A stretch of 21,517 nucleotides of DNA, from positions 1-21,517 of the forward strand of contig DINW01000014.1 in the NCBI GenBank assembly GCA_002423705.1, written 5' to 3'. This DNA is from Clostridium sp. UBA5530. Lineage in GTDB: Bacteria; Bacillota; Clostridia; Clostridiales; Clostridiaceae. Numbering within the stretch: position 1 is the first letter of the stretch; each line of letters begins with the position of its first letter. A program made the translations under genes and the position numbers. The notes below the pieces were generated by a model. The model made no database searches. It was given only the letters and a program-made list of their open reading frames with translations, and was not told the DNA's origin. This document shows positions 1-5,893 of this stretch, one piece after another.

Positions 1-71
1 CCTTGGTCAAGCGGTTAAGACACCACCCTTTCACGGTGGTAACAGGGGTTCGATTCCCCTAGGAGTCACCA
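1..71 (+). tRNA. tRNA-Glu (anticodon TTC), 5' end cut off by the window
   Basis: The anticodon stem CCACC/GGTGG encloses the loop CTTTCAC, which puts TTC at the anticodon. The T arm (AGGGG-TTCGATT-CCCCT), the 3' acceptor strand AGGAGTC and an encoded ACCA end are complete. The first four bases (GGCT in the sister gene at 267) lie outside the window, so only the extreme 5' end is missing. The gene reads GAA, and GAG by wobble. Confidence 0.95.
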
Positions 72-116
72 ACAAATAAACTATTGTGAGATACAATAGT
101 TTATTTGTTGTTTTTT
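71..116 (+). terminator. Intrinsic terminator of the first tRNA-Glu
   Basis: A 17-bp perfect inverted repeat (71-87 with 93-109, loop GAGAT) is followed by TTTTTT at 111-116. Its first base is the final A of the tRNA CCA end, so transcription stops directly after the tRNA and the second tRNA-Glu needs its own promoter. Confidence 0.85.
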
Positions 117-188
117 ACAATGAGCTATTTAAATATTAAATAAAAGAAAATATGCCTATTACATTATGCAAATAATAGAATCTTAGTA

Positions 189-216
189 TTGACGTCAACC
201 GGTAAAGGAGTATAAT
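189..216 (+). promoter_or_regulatory. Promoter of the second tRNA-Glu
   Basis: TTGACG at 189-194 and TATAAT at 211-216 are separated by 16 bases, close to the sigma-A consensus. They lie about 50 bases before the mature tRNA at 267, leaving a short 5' leader. A second TATAAT at 247-252 has no convincing -35 partner. Confidence 0.7.
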
Positions 217-266
217 AGATGTGTGGTTACAAATAGTTAAGTATAGTATAATTTGTTAACAAACAT

Positions 267-341
267 GGCTCCTTGGTCAAGTGGTCAAGACACCACCCTC
301 TCACGGTGGTATCAGGAGTTCGAGTCTCCTAGGAGTCACCA
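267..341 (+). tRNA. tRNA-Glu (anticodon CTC)
   Basis: This is a complete 75-nt cloverleaf including the encoded CCA. The acceptor strands are GGCTCCT/AGGAGTC with one G-T pair. The anticodon stem CCACC/GGTGG holds the loop CTCTCAC, giving CTC, which decodes only GAG. It is a near copy of the TTC gene at position 1. The T stem carries paired substitutions (GGGG/CCCC becomes GGAG/CTCC), so both copies are structurally intact. Confidence 0.95.
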
Positions 342-372
342 AAAAGGCGTAGATAGATATCTGCGCCTTTTT
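341..372 (+). terminator. Intrinsic terminator of the second tRNA-Glu
   Basis: AAAAAGGCG at 341-349 pairs with CGCC plus TTTTT at 364-372, extended inward by AGAT/ATCT across a T-G pair. The hairpin starts at the last base of the tRNA CCA end and finishes in a T run. Confidence 0.8.
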
Positions 373-378
373 ATTATA

Positions 379-441
379 TAATCCACATATATAATAAAAT
401 ATTAACATATATGTGGACAAAGTCTGTGGATAAAGTGCATA
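379..441. promoter_or_regulatory. Cluster of DnaA-box-like sites in a dyad
   Basis: This stretch holds TAATCCACA (379-387), TGTGGACAA (412-420) and TGTGGATAA (425-433, an exact complement of the DnaA box TTATCCACA). The complement of 433-441 also gives a box-like TTATGCAC when read with its neighbours. The first two sites lie in an 11-bp perfect inverted repeat, TCCACATATAT (382-392) and ATATATGTGGA (407-417). No dnaA, dnaN or rpmH gene is in the window, so this is not shown to be an origin. It could be a DnaA titration or regulatory site, or chance in AT-rich DNA. Confidence 0.45.
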
Positions 442-453
442 ACTTTTTTAAAT

Positions 454-575
454 TATCTGATGTCTACCTGCTGTAACACTCTACCCTCCTTAGGTTGGAC
501 ATAACAGTGGCTTGGACCCGAAATAAGTTCCACTAATATTTAGTTGGAATTCAAACCTTACCTAACTATTAGTGG
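454..575 (+). repeat. Dispersed repeat, copy A
   Basis: The copy begins TATCTGATGTCTACCTGCTG and continues to a terminal hairpin, CCACTAAT (530-537) with ATTAGTGG (568-575). It aligns without gaps over about 84 bases with copy B (1402-1485), sharing blocks such as ACCTGCTGTAA and AAATAAGTTC. It also aligns with the reverse complement of copy C (17980-18087). With the two tRNA terminators and the DnaA-like cluster, this fills most of the gene-free stretch 342-689. Confidence 0.7.
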
Positions 576-612
576 AGATTGATAAAACCATATTGTATAA
601 CATTAAGTAGCC

Positions 613-642
613 TTGTTACATAACCATGGAACATGATATAAT
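613..642 (+). promoter_or_regulatory. Probable sfsA promoter
   Basis: TTGTTA (613-618) and TATAAT (637-642) are separated by 18 bases. They lie about 45 bases before the sfsA start and downstream of repeat copy A. Confidence 0.55.
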
Positions 643-689
643 TGTAAATATATTTCAAATAATAATTATGGATTTAAATGGAGTAGAAT

Positions 690-1424
690 ATGAATATAGA
701 AAAACCAGTAATAGAAGCTAAGTTTGTTAAAAGACCAAATAGGTTTCAAGGATATGTTATTATAGAAGGAAAAGAAGAAATGGTTCACGTTCCTAATACA
801 GGAAGATGTAAAGAGATATTAAAAGAAGGAACTACAGTATTGTTAAGGAAAGAAGATAATCCTAATAGAAAAACCAGGTATAGTTTAATAGGTGCTTATA
901 AGGGTGAGAAACTTATCAACATAGATTCCCAGGCACCTAATAAGATCGTGGAAGAAGCTTTAAATAATCAGGTTATTGAGGAATTACAACAATATACTTT
1001 TATAAGAAGAGAAAAGACCTTTGGTAATAGTAGATTTGATTTTAAACTATCCAGATGCAATGATAAAGAGATAATAGTTTCTCCAGAGGAGGAGTATTAT
1101 TTAGAGGTTAAGGGAGTTACACTAGAAGAAGATGGAGAAACTCGGTTCCCAGATGCTCCTACAGAAAGAGGAGCTAAGCATTTAATGGAGCTAATAGAAG
1201 TGAAGCGAAGTGGCAGGGGAGCAGGTGTAATTTTTGTTATACAGATGGAGAACGTAAAGTACTTTAGGCCTAATGATGAAATGGATAAAAGTTTCGCAGA
1301 AGCCTTAAGGTTAGCAGTGAACAATGGGGTTCAAGTTTTTGCTTATAGTTGCAAAGTGACTAAAAATAGCATAACATTGCATGAACGAATACCTGTAATG
1401 CTATCTGACGCACACCTGCTGTAA
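690..1424 (+). CDS. sfsA: SfsA family DNA/RNA nuclease (sugar fermentation stimulation protein)
   Basis: The 244-residue product matches the SfsA family along its length: a small OB-fold-like N-terminal part, then a PD-(D/E)xK-type nuclease-like domain. Visible motifs are RFDF (115-118), EVKGVTL (139-145), the signature FPDAPTERGAKH (153-164) and RPND (193-196). D117, E139 and K141 are the likely metal and catalytic residues. The ATG at 690 has a GGAG seven bases upstream and its own promoter. The family tail normally ends at about the IPVML found at 234-238. Here six more residues (SDAHLL) and the stop codon come from repeat copy B. SfsA was first described as an effector of maltose genes in E. 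coli and is often annotated as a nucleic-acid nuclease. Its cellular role in clostridia is not settled. Confidence 0.93.
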   Translation: MNIEKPVIEAKFVKRPNRFQGYVIIEGKEEMVHVPNTGRCKEILKEGTTVLLRKEDNPNRKTRYSLIGAYKGEKLINIDSQAPNKIVEEALNNQVIEELQQYTFIRREKTFGNSRFDFKLSRCNDKEIIVSPEEEYYLEVKGVTLEEDGETRFPDAPTERGAKHLMELIEVKRSGRGAGVIFVIQMENVKYFRPNDEMDKSFAEALRLAVNNGVQVFAYSCKVTKNSITLHERIPVMLSDAHLL

Positions 1425-1485
1425 TATGCTAAACTTTTTAGGGTAGAGATAATAGCCAGATAGGATCAAAATAAGTTCAACTAAG
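1402..1485 (+). repeat. Dispersed repeat, copy B (overlaps the end of sfsA)
   Basis: This copy runs from TATCTGACG to AAGTTCAACTAAG. Over 84 bases it aligns without gaps to copy A at 454, with the right-hand block AAATAAGTTC identical in both. Its first 23 bases encode the last residues and the stop of SfsA. Its right end lies ten bases before the NUDIX start, next to the GGGGGAG ribosome binding site. Unlike copies A and C, no terminal hairpin follows. Confidence 0.7.
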
Positions 1486-1496
1486 GGGGAGTTTAT

Positions 1497-2036
1497 ATGA
1501 GATATAAGTATTGTCCAATATGTGGGAAGCCACTTAAAGATAAATACAGTTGGGATGAGGGGGGAGTGCCATATTGTGAAACTGACGATATGATGTTTTT
1601 TGACACTCCTAAGCCATGTATAATAGTAGCAGTAGTAAAGGATGATCAGGTATTATTGTTAAAACAGAGTTATATATTTAAAAACTCTAAAGTTTTAGTA
1701 TCAGGTTATGTGACTACGGGAGAAACTGTAGAAAATACAGTAAAAAGAGAGGTAATGGAAGAGACTGGTATAATCATAGGGGATATTACTTATTTAGGAA
1801 GTGACTATTTAGCCTCTAGAGAAATAATAATGTTAACTTTTTTAGCAAAATATGAGTCTGGTGAGATTAATAAATCGGAAGAAGTAGAAGGTATTCAATG
1901 GATTAAGATTAGCAATGCTTTGCAAGAGATGCAGGAAGATGAAATAGGCAAAAATGTTATGAAAAAAGTATTAAAAATCCATAATAGGTGTGACGATGAG
2001 GCTCTTAAAATCGTAAATAACTTTTATAACCAGTAA
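1497..2036 (+). CDS. NUDIX hydrolase with N-terminal zinc-ribbon-like segment
   Basis: The 179-residue protein has a complete NUDIX box between G70 and I92: G70, E76, then R84-E85-V86-M87-E88-E89-T90-G91-I92. This is the Mg-binding site that cleaves nucleoside diphosphates linked to another group. An N-terminal CPICG (C6, C9) and C27 suggest a small zinc knuckle, as in NudC-like or ADP-ribose-type NUDIX proteins. Only three of the expected four cysteines are obvious. The ATG at 1497 follows GGGGGAG at a good distance. The gene lies 72 bases after sfsA on the same strand with only repeat copy B between them, so co-transcription is plausible. The substrate (NADH, nucleotide sugar or damaged nucleotide) cannot be read from the sequence. 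Confidence 0.9.
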   Translation: MRYKYCPICGKPLKDKYSWDEGGVPYCETDDMMFFDTPKPCIIVAVVKDDQVLLLKQSYIFKNSKVLVSGYVTTGETVENTVKREVMEETGIIIGDITYLGSDYLASREIIMLTFLAKYESGEINKSEEVEGIQWIKISNALQEMQEDEIGKNVMKKVLKIHNRCDDEALKIVNNFYNQ

Positions 2037-2151
2037 TCTATCACTAAAACTCAAGGACTATTCTTAAATCATGAATTTAGATAAAGAAATATTTCAAACC
2101 CCACCTGAAGTTAAAACTGGTATATAATAATGAGAGATTGGAGAGTTTAGT

Positions 2152-3003
2152 GTGAGAAAAAAATTTTCGCAAAACATAATAATCCTTCTGGTAATTCTAG
2201 GTGTGATAGGAGCCATTTTAGGCATTTCTACCTTAAGAGACAGCTTAGTGGAAAAGGATAAAAAATATAATGACCAAGCTGTTTTTATAAGTAATAGTGA
2301 TATATTGAAGGGAAATACTATCGATTACATGGAGGCATCTAATGTTAAAATCCCTATAATTACATATTCCTTTGTCAGCTATAATGATGAATCTTTTACC
2401 TTAACAGTGGATGATTTTAAGGCACAAATGAAATGGCTTTATGATAATGGAGTTACTTTTGTAAGTATGAAGGAGCTTTATGAGATGATAACTACGGGGA
2501 ATAATATACCTAAGAGGCCAGTAGCTATATGCTTTGAGGAAGGCTATGATGATGTTTACAAGAATGCATATCCTATATTAAAGCAATATGGAGTAAAGGC
2601 CACAGTGTTTATTTCTAGTCAATATATAAATAAATCATCTTACTTAACAGAAGGTATGATAAAGGATATGGCGCTAAAAGGAATAAACTTTCAAAGCCAC
2701 AGCAAAAATAATACGAAACTTACATTGCTCACCTACGAAGAGCAGTTAGACTATTTAAAATCCTCACAGGAAAAAATACAAACTATAACAAATTCAAAAG
2801 TTGAGTTCTTAATGTATCCCGAAGGAAGCCATGATGGAGATACCACTAAAGCAATGAGCAGTTTGGGATATAAGCTAGGCATAAGTAATAGATTTGGATA
2901 TGCTGAAGAAGGTAATGGACTATACAATTTAAGAAAAATAAAAATAAATTACAACAATAAGGATTTGAAAAACTTTAAGGATATATTCGTGCCCTTATGG
3001 TGA
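2152..3003 (+). CDS. Membrane-anchored polysaccharide deacetylase-like protein, probably inactive
   Basis: The GTG at 2152 follows GGAGAG, and a TATAAT at 2123-2128 may be the -10. The 283-residue product has one N-terminal membrane segment (about 9-27) and then a NodB-type deacetylase fold outside the membrane. The order of family landmarks is kept: PIITY (68-72, usually PxLxYH), CFEEGYDD (127-134, usually TFDDGYxD), KATVFI (149-154), SHSKNN (182-187, usually SHTxxH) and FLMYPEG (219-225, usually FxYPxG). The key residues are changed, however. The catalytic Asp pair is E129-E130 and the second metal histidine is N187. It is therefore more likely a binding or regulatory relative than an active peptidoglycan or glycan deacetylase. 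No frameshift is visible and codon use is normal, so it looks maintained. Confidence 0.82.
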   Translation: MRKKFSQNIIILLVILGVIGAILGISTLRDSLVEKDKKYNDQAVFISNSDILKGNTIDYMEASNVKIPIITYSFVSYNDESFTLTVDDFKAQMKWLYDNGVTFVSMKELYEMITTGNNIPKRPVAICFEEGYDDVYKNAYPILKQYGVKATVFISSQYINKSSYLTEGMIKDMALKGINFQSHSKNNTKLTLLTYEEQLDYLKSSQEKIQTITNSKVEFLMYPEGSHDGDTTKAMSSLGYKLGISNRFGYAEEGNGLYNLRKIKINYNNKDLKNFKDIFVPLW

Positions 3004-3043
3004 AAAAAGCTTATTAAATGCAAAACATTTAATAAGCTTTTTT
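3003..3043. terminator. Bidirectional terminator between convergent genes
   Basis: An 18-bp perfect inverted repeat (3003-3020 with 3026-3043, loop CAAAA) has an A run on one side and a T run on the other, so it can stop transcription from both strands. It begins at the stop codon of the deacetylase-like gene and touches the stop codon of the gene on the other strand. Confidence 0.88.
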
Positions 3044-3384
3044 TATATATTTCTCTTTACCGTGACTTCTAATAAATTTCCATCATAATTTATATGAGCC
3101 TCGTCTATCATCATACCAACTAGGGATAGTTCACTAGAAGTATCGGTATCTCCAGTAAGTTCCCAATAGTATTCTTCCATTTCATGGCATCTAGGAGTAT
3201 TTAAAAATCGTTCAAGGGCATCTAAGTCCTCCTCTTCAATGTGGGGAAGTACACATTCCAAATGAAATATTACTGAGTCCTCTAGTGTATCCAAAGTCAT
3301 TGACATATGCCTTGCACCCTTAGAATAACAATAGGATAAAAGTTCGTCTAGTATCTTAATATTTTTATGTTCATTATAATTCAA
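3043..3384 (-). CDS. Conserved small protein coupled to the DUF1576 gene
   Basis: The product has 113 residues and no membrane segment. It is mostly acidic and its function is not recognised. Notable features are a run of acidic residues at 50-58 (IEEEDLDALE) and the segment EEYYWELTGDTD (70-81), followed by SLVGMMIDEA. The mix of helices and strands faintly recalls histidine-kinase-like ATPase folds, but no N/G boxes are evident, so no function is assigned. The start is TTG at 3384, which shares four bases (TTGA) with the TGA stop of the DUF1576 gene. AAGGAG (complement of 3393-3398) stands eight bases before it. This geometry indicates translational coupling, so the two products probably act together. 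Confidence 0.75.
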   Translation of the reverse strand: MNYNEHKNIKILDELLSYCYSKGARHMSMTLDTLEDSVIFHLECVLPHIEEEDLDALERFLNTPRCHEMEEYYWELTGDTDTSSELSLVGMMIDEAHINYDGNLLEVTVKRNI

Positions 3385-4622
3385 TTTTCTTTCTCCTTTC
3401 TAAAGGCATTAATTAAAGGAATAAGGGTCATAGCAACAAAACCGCCGGCAAGACCATTATTATATAAATTTAAACCACCGTGAAGATAGCCTATATTCAT
3501 TACAGTACATACATGTAAGAATCCAGCCAAAATTCCATATTTCCATCCGAATTGACCAGCTATAGGAGCAAGAGTAGTGCTAAACAGCATGGAAATCACC
3601 ATTTGAGGTGATGAAACGGACCAAATATTTAATACAGATGCTAATAAGGCACCTAGAATGGTTGGAATCACATTTCTAGGATGTTTACCAAAAGCTCCAA
3701 AACCAACAATGGTTAATATCCCACCTATGGTTGGTCCATTAAAATCCCCACCTACAAGTATAACAGAGATAGTAGATATTATACCTAAGATACCCATGTT
3801 AATAAAGGCAGCACCTTCATACATTATATAATAATCAGATACTAATCTTCCACTATGTTTCATTATTTTTGAGATGTTTTTTAAGGCCTCTTTGTTATTA
3901 TTACATCCATACAATATTAGAATAAAGAAAATTACAATTAAAAATGCTATGAATATAGTATTATCACCTTTATATAAAACCAATTGAGATTCAAAACCAA
4001 TGCCTAATGCCCTAAAGATAGACATAATCATAGCTCCTAGTAGACCAGCAGCAAGACCTACATTATATAGATTGTACCCTTGATGAAATTTTATACAATG
4101 GGCACATAAGGGAGGCAGAACAAAACCTAGGCATATTCCTAAAATAAAACCTAAAGGTATTGATATATATAATGGAAATACTTGTAAAAAACTTATTTGA
4201 CTTACAGCAGGAGCTAGGGAAGTACCTAAAAGAGCTATTAAAGAATAATTAAGAAAAGGCTCTTTTCTATACTTTGCATAAAGCCATACACCTATAATTA
4301 TAGGCCAAATATTTAAAAGGTTTTTTCCAAAAAGTCCAAAACCCGCCATAAGCCATAAAGACATAATTGTTGATCCATTAGGTTTAATACCTATAAACAA
4401 TACCATAACTATGGAACATAGACTAATAATGCCCGCATTTACAAAGGCAGCTCCAATTCCCCCAATGGCTATATAATCAGATATGAGTATATCTGGGTTT
4501 ACCAGTATTTGCCGTAGTCCATGAAAAACCTTAGTAGGTCCATCAACAATAAAACCAAACAATATGAATAGGGAAAATATTATTATGGATATCCTATAGG
4601 TGGGGTAGACTTTTTTATTCAT
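3381..4622 (-). CDS. DUF1576 family integral membrane protein
   Basis: The 413-residue, very hydrophobic protein probably has ten or more membrane segments and matches the DUF1576 family of uncharacterised clostridial membrane proteins. It is an internal duplication. Residues 46-202 and 261-404 repeat the same landmarks: GAAF-N-GI, then GFG-FGK (94-100 and 307-313), then L-P-A near 136 and 352, then G-NLYN-GLA-G (182-193 and 383-394). Such a duplicated topology is typical of transporters and channels, but no substrate is known. The ATG at 4622 has GGAGG (complement of 4629-4633) upstream. It forms an operon with the overlapping small gene at 3043-3384. The upstream region to 4880 is shared with a divergent gene. 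Confidence 0.87.
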   Translation of the reverse strand: MNKKVYPTYRISIIIFSLFILFGFIVDGPTKVFHGLRQILVNPDILISDYIAIGGIGAAFVNAGIISLCSIVMVLFIGIKPNGSTIMSLWLMAGFGLFGKNLLNIWPIIIGVWLYAKYRKEPFLNYSLIALLGTSLAPAVSQISFLQVFPLYISIPLGFILGICLGFVLPPLCAHCIKFHQGYNLYNVGLAAGLLGAMIMSIFRALGIGFESQLVLYKGDNTIFIAFLIVIFFILILYGCNNNKEALKNISKIMKHSGRLVSDYYIMYEGAAFINMGILGIISTISVILVGGDFNGPTIGGILTIVGFGAFGKHPRNVIPTILGALLASVLNIWSVSSPQMVISMLFSTTLAPIAGQFGWKYGILAGFLHVCTVMNIGYLHGGLNLYNNGLAGGFVAMTLIPLINAFRKEKEN

Positions 4623-4880
4623 AAATAACCTCCAAGTTTAAAGTAATTTAATTATATAGTAAAACTTAACGGTTTGTAAGTATGTAATAACTTATTTTAA
4701 AAAATGGTAACAAATATCTATAATATAATTATGATGTTATTATTATCTATGTGATAAAGAAAAATTTAACTTTTGGTAAAGTAAAAAAATACATTGTAAA
4801 CAAATAGGTTAAAACTTTTTTTATATGAGAAAAAGATATATAATTAGTTGATAATAATCTTGAAAATAGGGGGTAATAAA

Positions 4881-5555
4881 ATGAAACAGGTGCCAGAAAT
4901 AAAAGGCACATTAAGGGATCACTTAGTGGAGGTGCCAGGTGTAATAAGAGAGGCCAGCGGAATAAAGGTTTTTGGGAAAAGACTAAAATCTTTTTTGTTT
5001 AGCACGGATGTAGCTGTAATAAGGAATACCAATGCAGATGCAATAATAGCAGTATATCCATTTACTCCTCAACCAGTAATAACTCAAGCTTTGGTTACAG
5101 CAGCAGATGTTCCAGTATTTTGTGGAGTAGGAGGAGGAATAACTACAGGAAAAAGGGTAATAAACTTAGCACTAGATGCAGAGTTTAAAGGAGCTATGGG
5201 CGTCGTAGTAAATAATCCAACACCTAATGAGGTGATACAAAAGATGAGAAACACCATAGATATACCTATTATTGTAACGGTGGTTTCAGAATATGAAGAT
5301 ATAAAATCTAGAATAGATGCCGGTGCTACTATATTAAATATTTCTGGAGCAAAGGATACTGCAAAAATAGTTAAAAAAATTAGAGCTGATTATCCTACAT
5401 TCCCTATAATAGCAACAGGAGGACCTAAGGAAGAAACTATATTGGAAACCATAGAGGCTGGTGCTAATGCTATAACTTATACACCACCAGTTGCATCAGA
5501 TATATTAACAGGTTTTATGGATTCATATAGAAGAAAATATGAAAGTGAAAAATGA
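4881..5555 (+). CDS. TIM-barrel protein of unknown substrate (hydrolase-like annotation group)
   Basis: The ATG at 4881 is preceded by AGGGGG, so the product has 224 residues. A TTG 33 bases earlier lacks a ribosome binding site and would add an unlikely extension. The alternating strands and helices (AIIAVYPF, VPVFCGVGGG, GAMGVVVNNPTP, IPIIVTVV, GATILNISGA, FPIIATGG, GANAITYTPP) look like a beta/alpha barrel. The IATGG and GAN-AITYTPP ends of strands 7 and 8 lie where related barrels (ThiG, HisA, IMPDH-like) bind a phosphate. The family is common in clostridia but I know of no proven reaction. The 53-residue gene follows 18 bases later and is probably co-transcribed. Confidence 0.72.
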   Translation: MKQVPEIKGTLRDHLVEVPGVIREASGIKVFGKRLKSFLFSTDVAVIRNTNADAIIAVYPFTPQPVITQALVTAADVPVFCGVGGGITTGKRVINLALDAEFKGAMGVVVNNPTPNEVIQKMRNTIDIPIIVTVVSEYEDIKSRIDAGATILNISGAKDTAKIVKKIRADYPTFPIIATGGPKEETILETIEAGANAITYTPPVASDILTGFMDSYRRKYESEK

Positions 5556-5573
5556 TACTACGGAGGAAAAATA

Positions 5574-5735
5574 ATGGTACTAAGCAATAATTGCAACAAT
5601 TGTCCTGATTTTAAAGAAAAAAAATGTGATGGTAAAGTTTCAGATTGCTTGTGTAGAAGATGTCCTAGAACATTAGGAAAATGCATGATAACTAAATATT
5701 GCAGCGAAACAGAATCTGTACTTTATTTTGAATAA
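5574..5735 (+). CDS. Small cysteine-rich protein (53 aa)
   Basis: A strong GGAGG at 5562-5566 stands eight bases before an ATG that opens a 53-residue frame with eight cysteines: C7, C10, C18, C25, C27, C30, C37 and C43. The spacing C-x2-C-x7-C, then C-x-C-x2-C, suggests one or two zinc or iron-sulfur knuckles. The net charge is basic and there is no signal peptide. The first module, C-x2-C-x7-C with KKC before the third cysteine, is repeated in the 62-residue protein at 7535-7723. Function unknown. It lies directly after the TIM-barrel gene and is likely in the same transcript. Confidence 0.78.
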   Translation: MVLSNNCNNCPDFKEKKCDGKVSDCLCRRCPRTLGKCMITKYCSETESVLYFE

Positions 5736-5893
5736 CTGTTCTAATATTACAAATTATATAAAGGCAAAAGTATAGGATATAGACAATATATACCATAGAA
5801 ATTAAATGCTGATTTATTCATAAGATAATATGTATTTAATATGATGAGGAGTAATAGCTATGTGAAATCATAGCAATATAAAGGGGGATTTTT

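Noticed and set aside
411..476. Short frame ATG to TAA (22 codons) running into repeat copy A
   Set aside because: It has no ribosome binding site, its first half is DnaA-box-like sequence and its second half is the repeat. The coding look comes from the shared LSDVYLL-stop end.
1097..1324. Reverse-strand open frame within sfsA, and similar frames inside other genes (for example 8117-8344, 8717-8902, 11199-11441, 14654-14995, 18620-18823, 19159-19404, 19507-19743)
   Set aside because: All lie antisense to well-supported genes, lack ribosome binding sites and have low-complexity Ser/Leu-rich translations typical of shadow frames.
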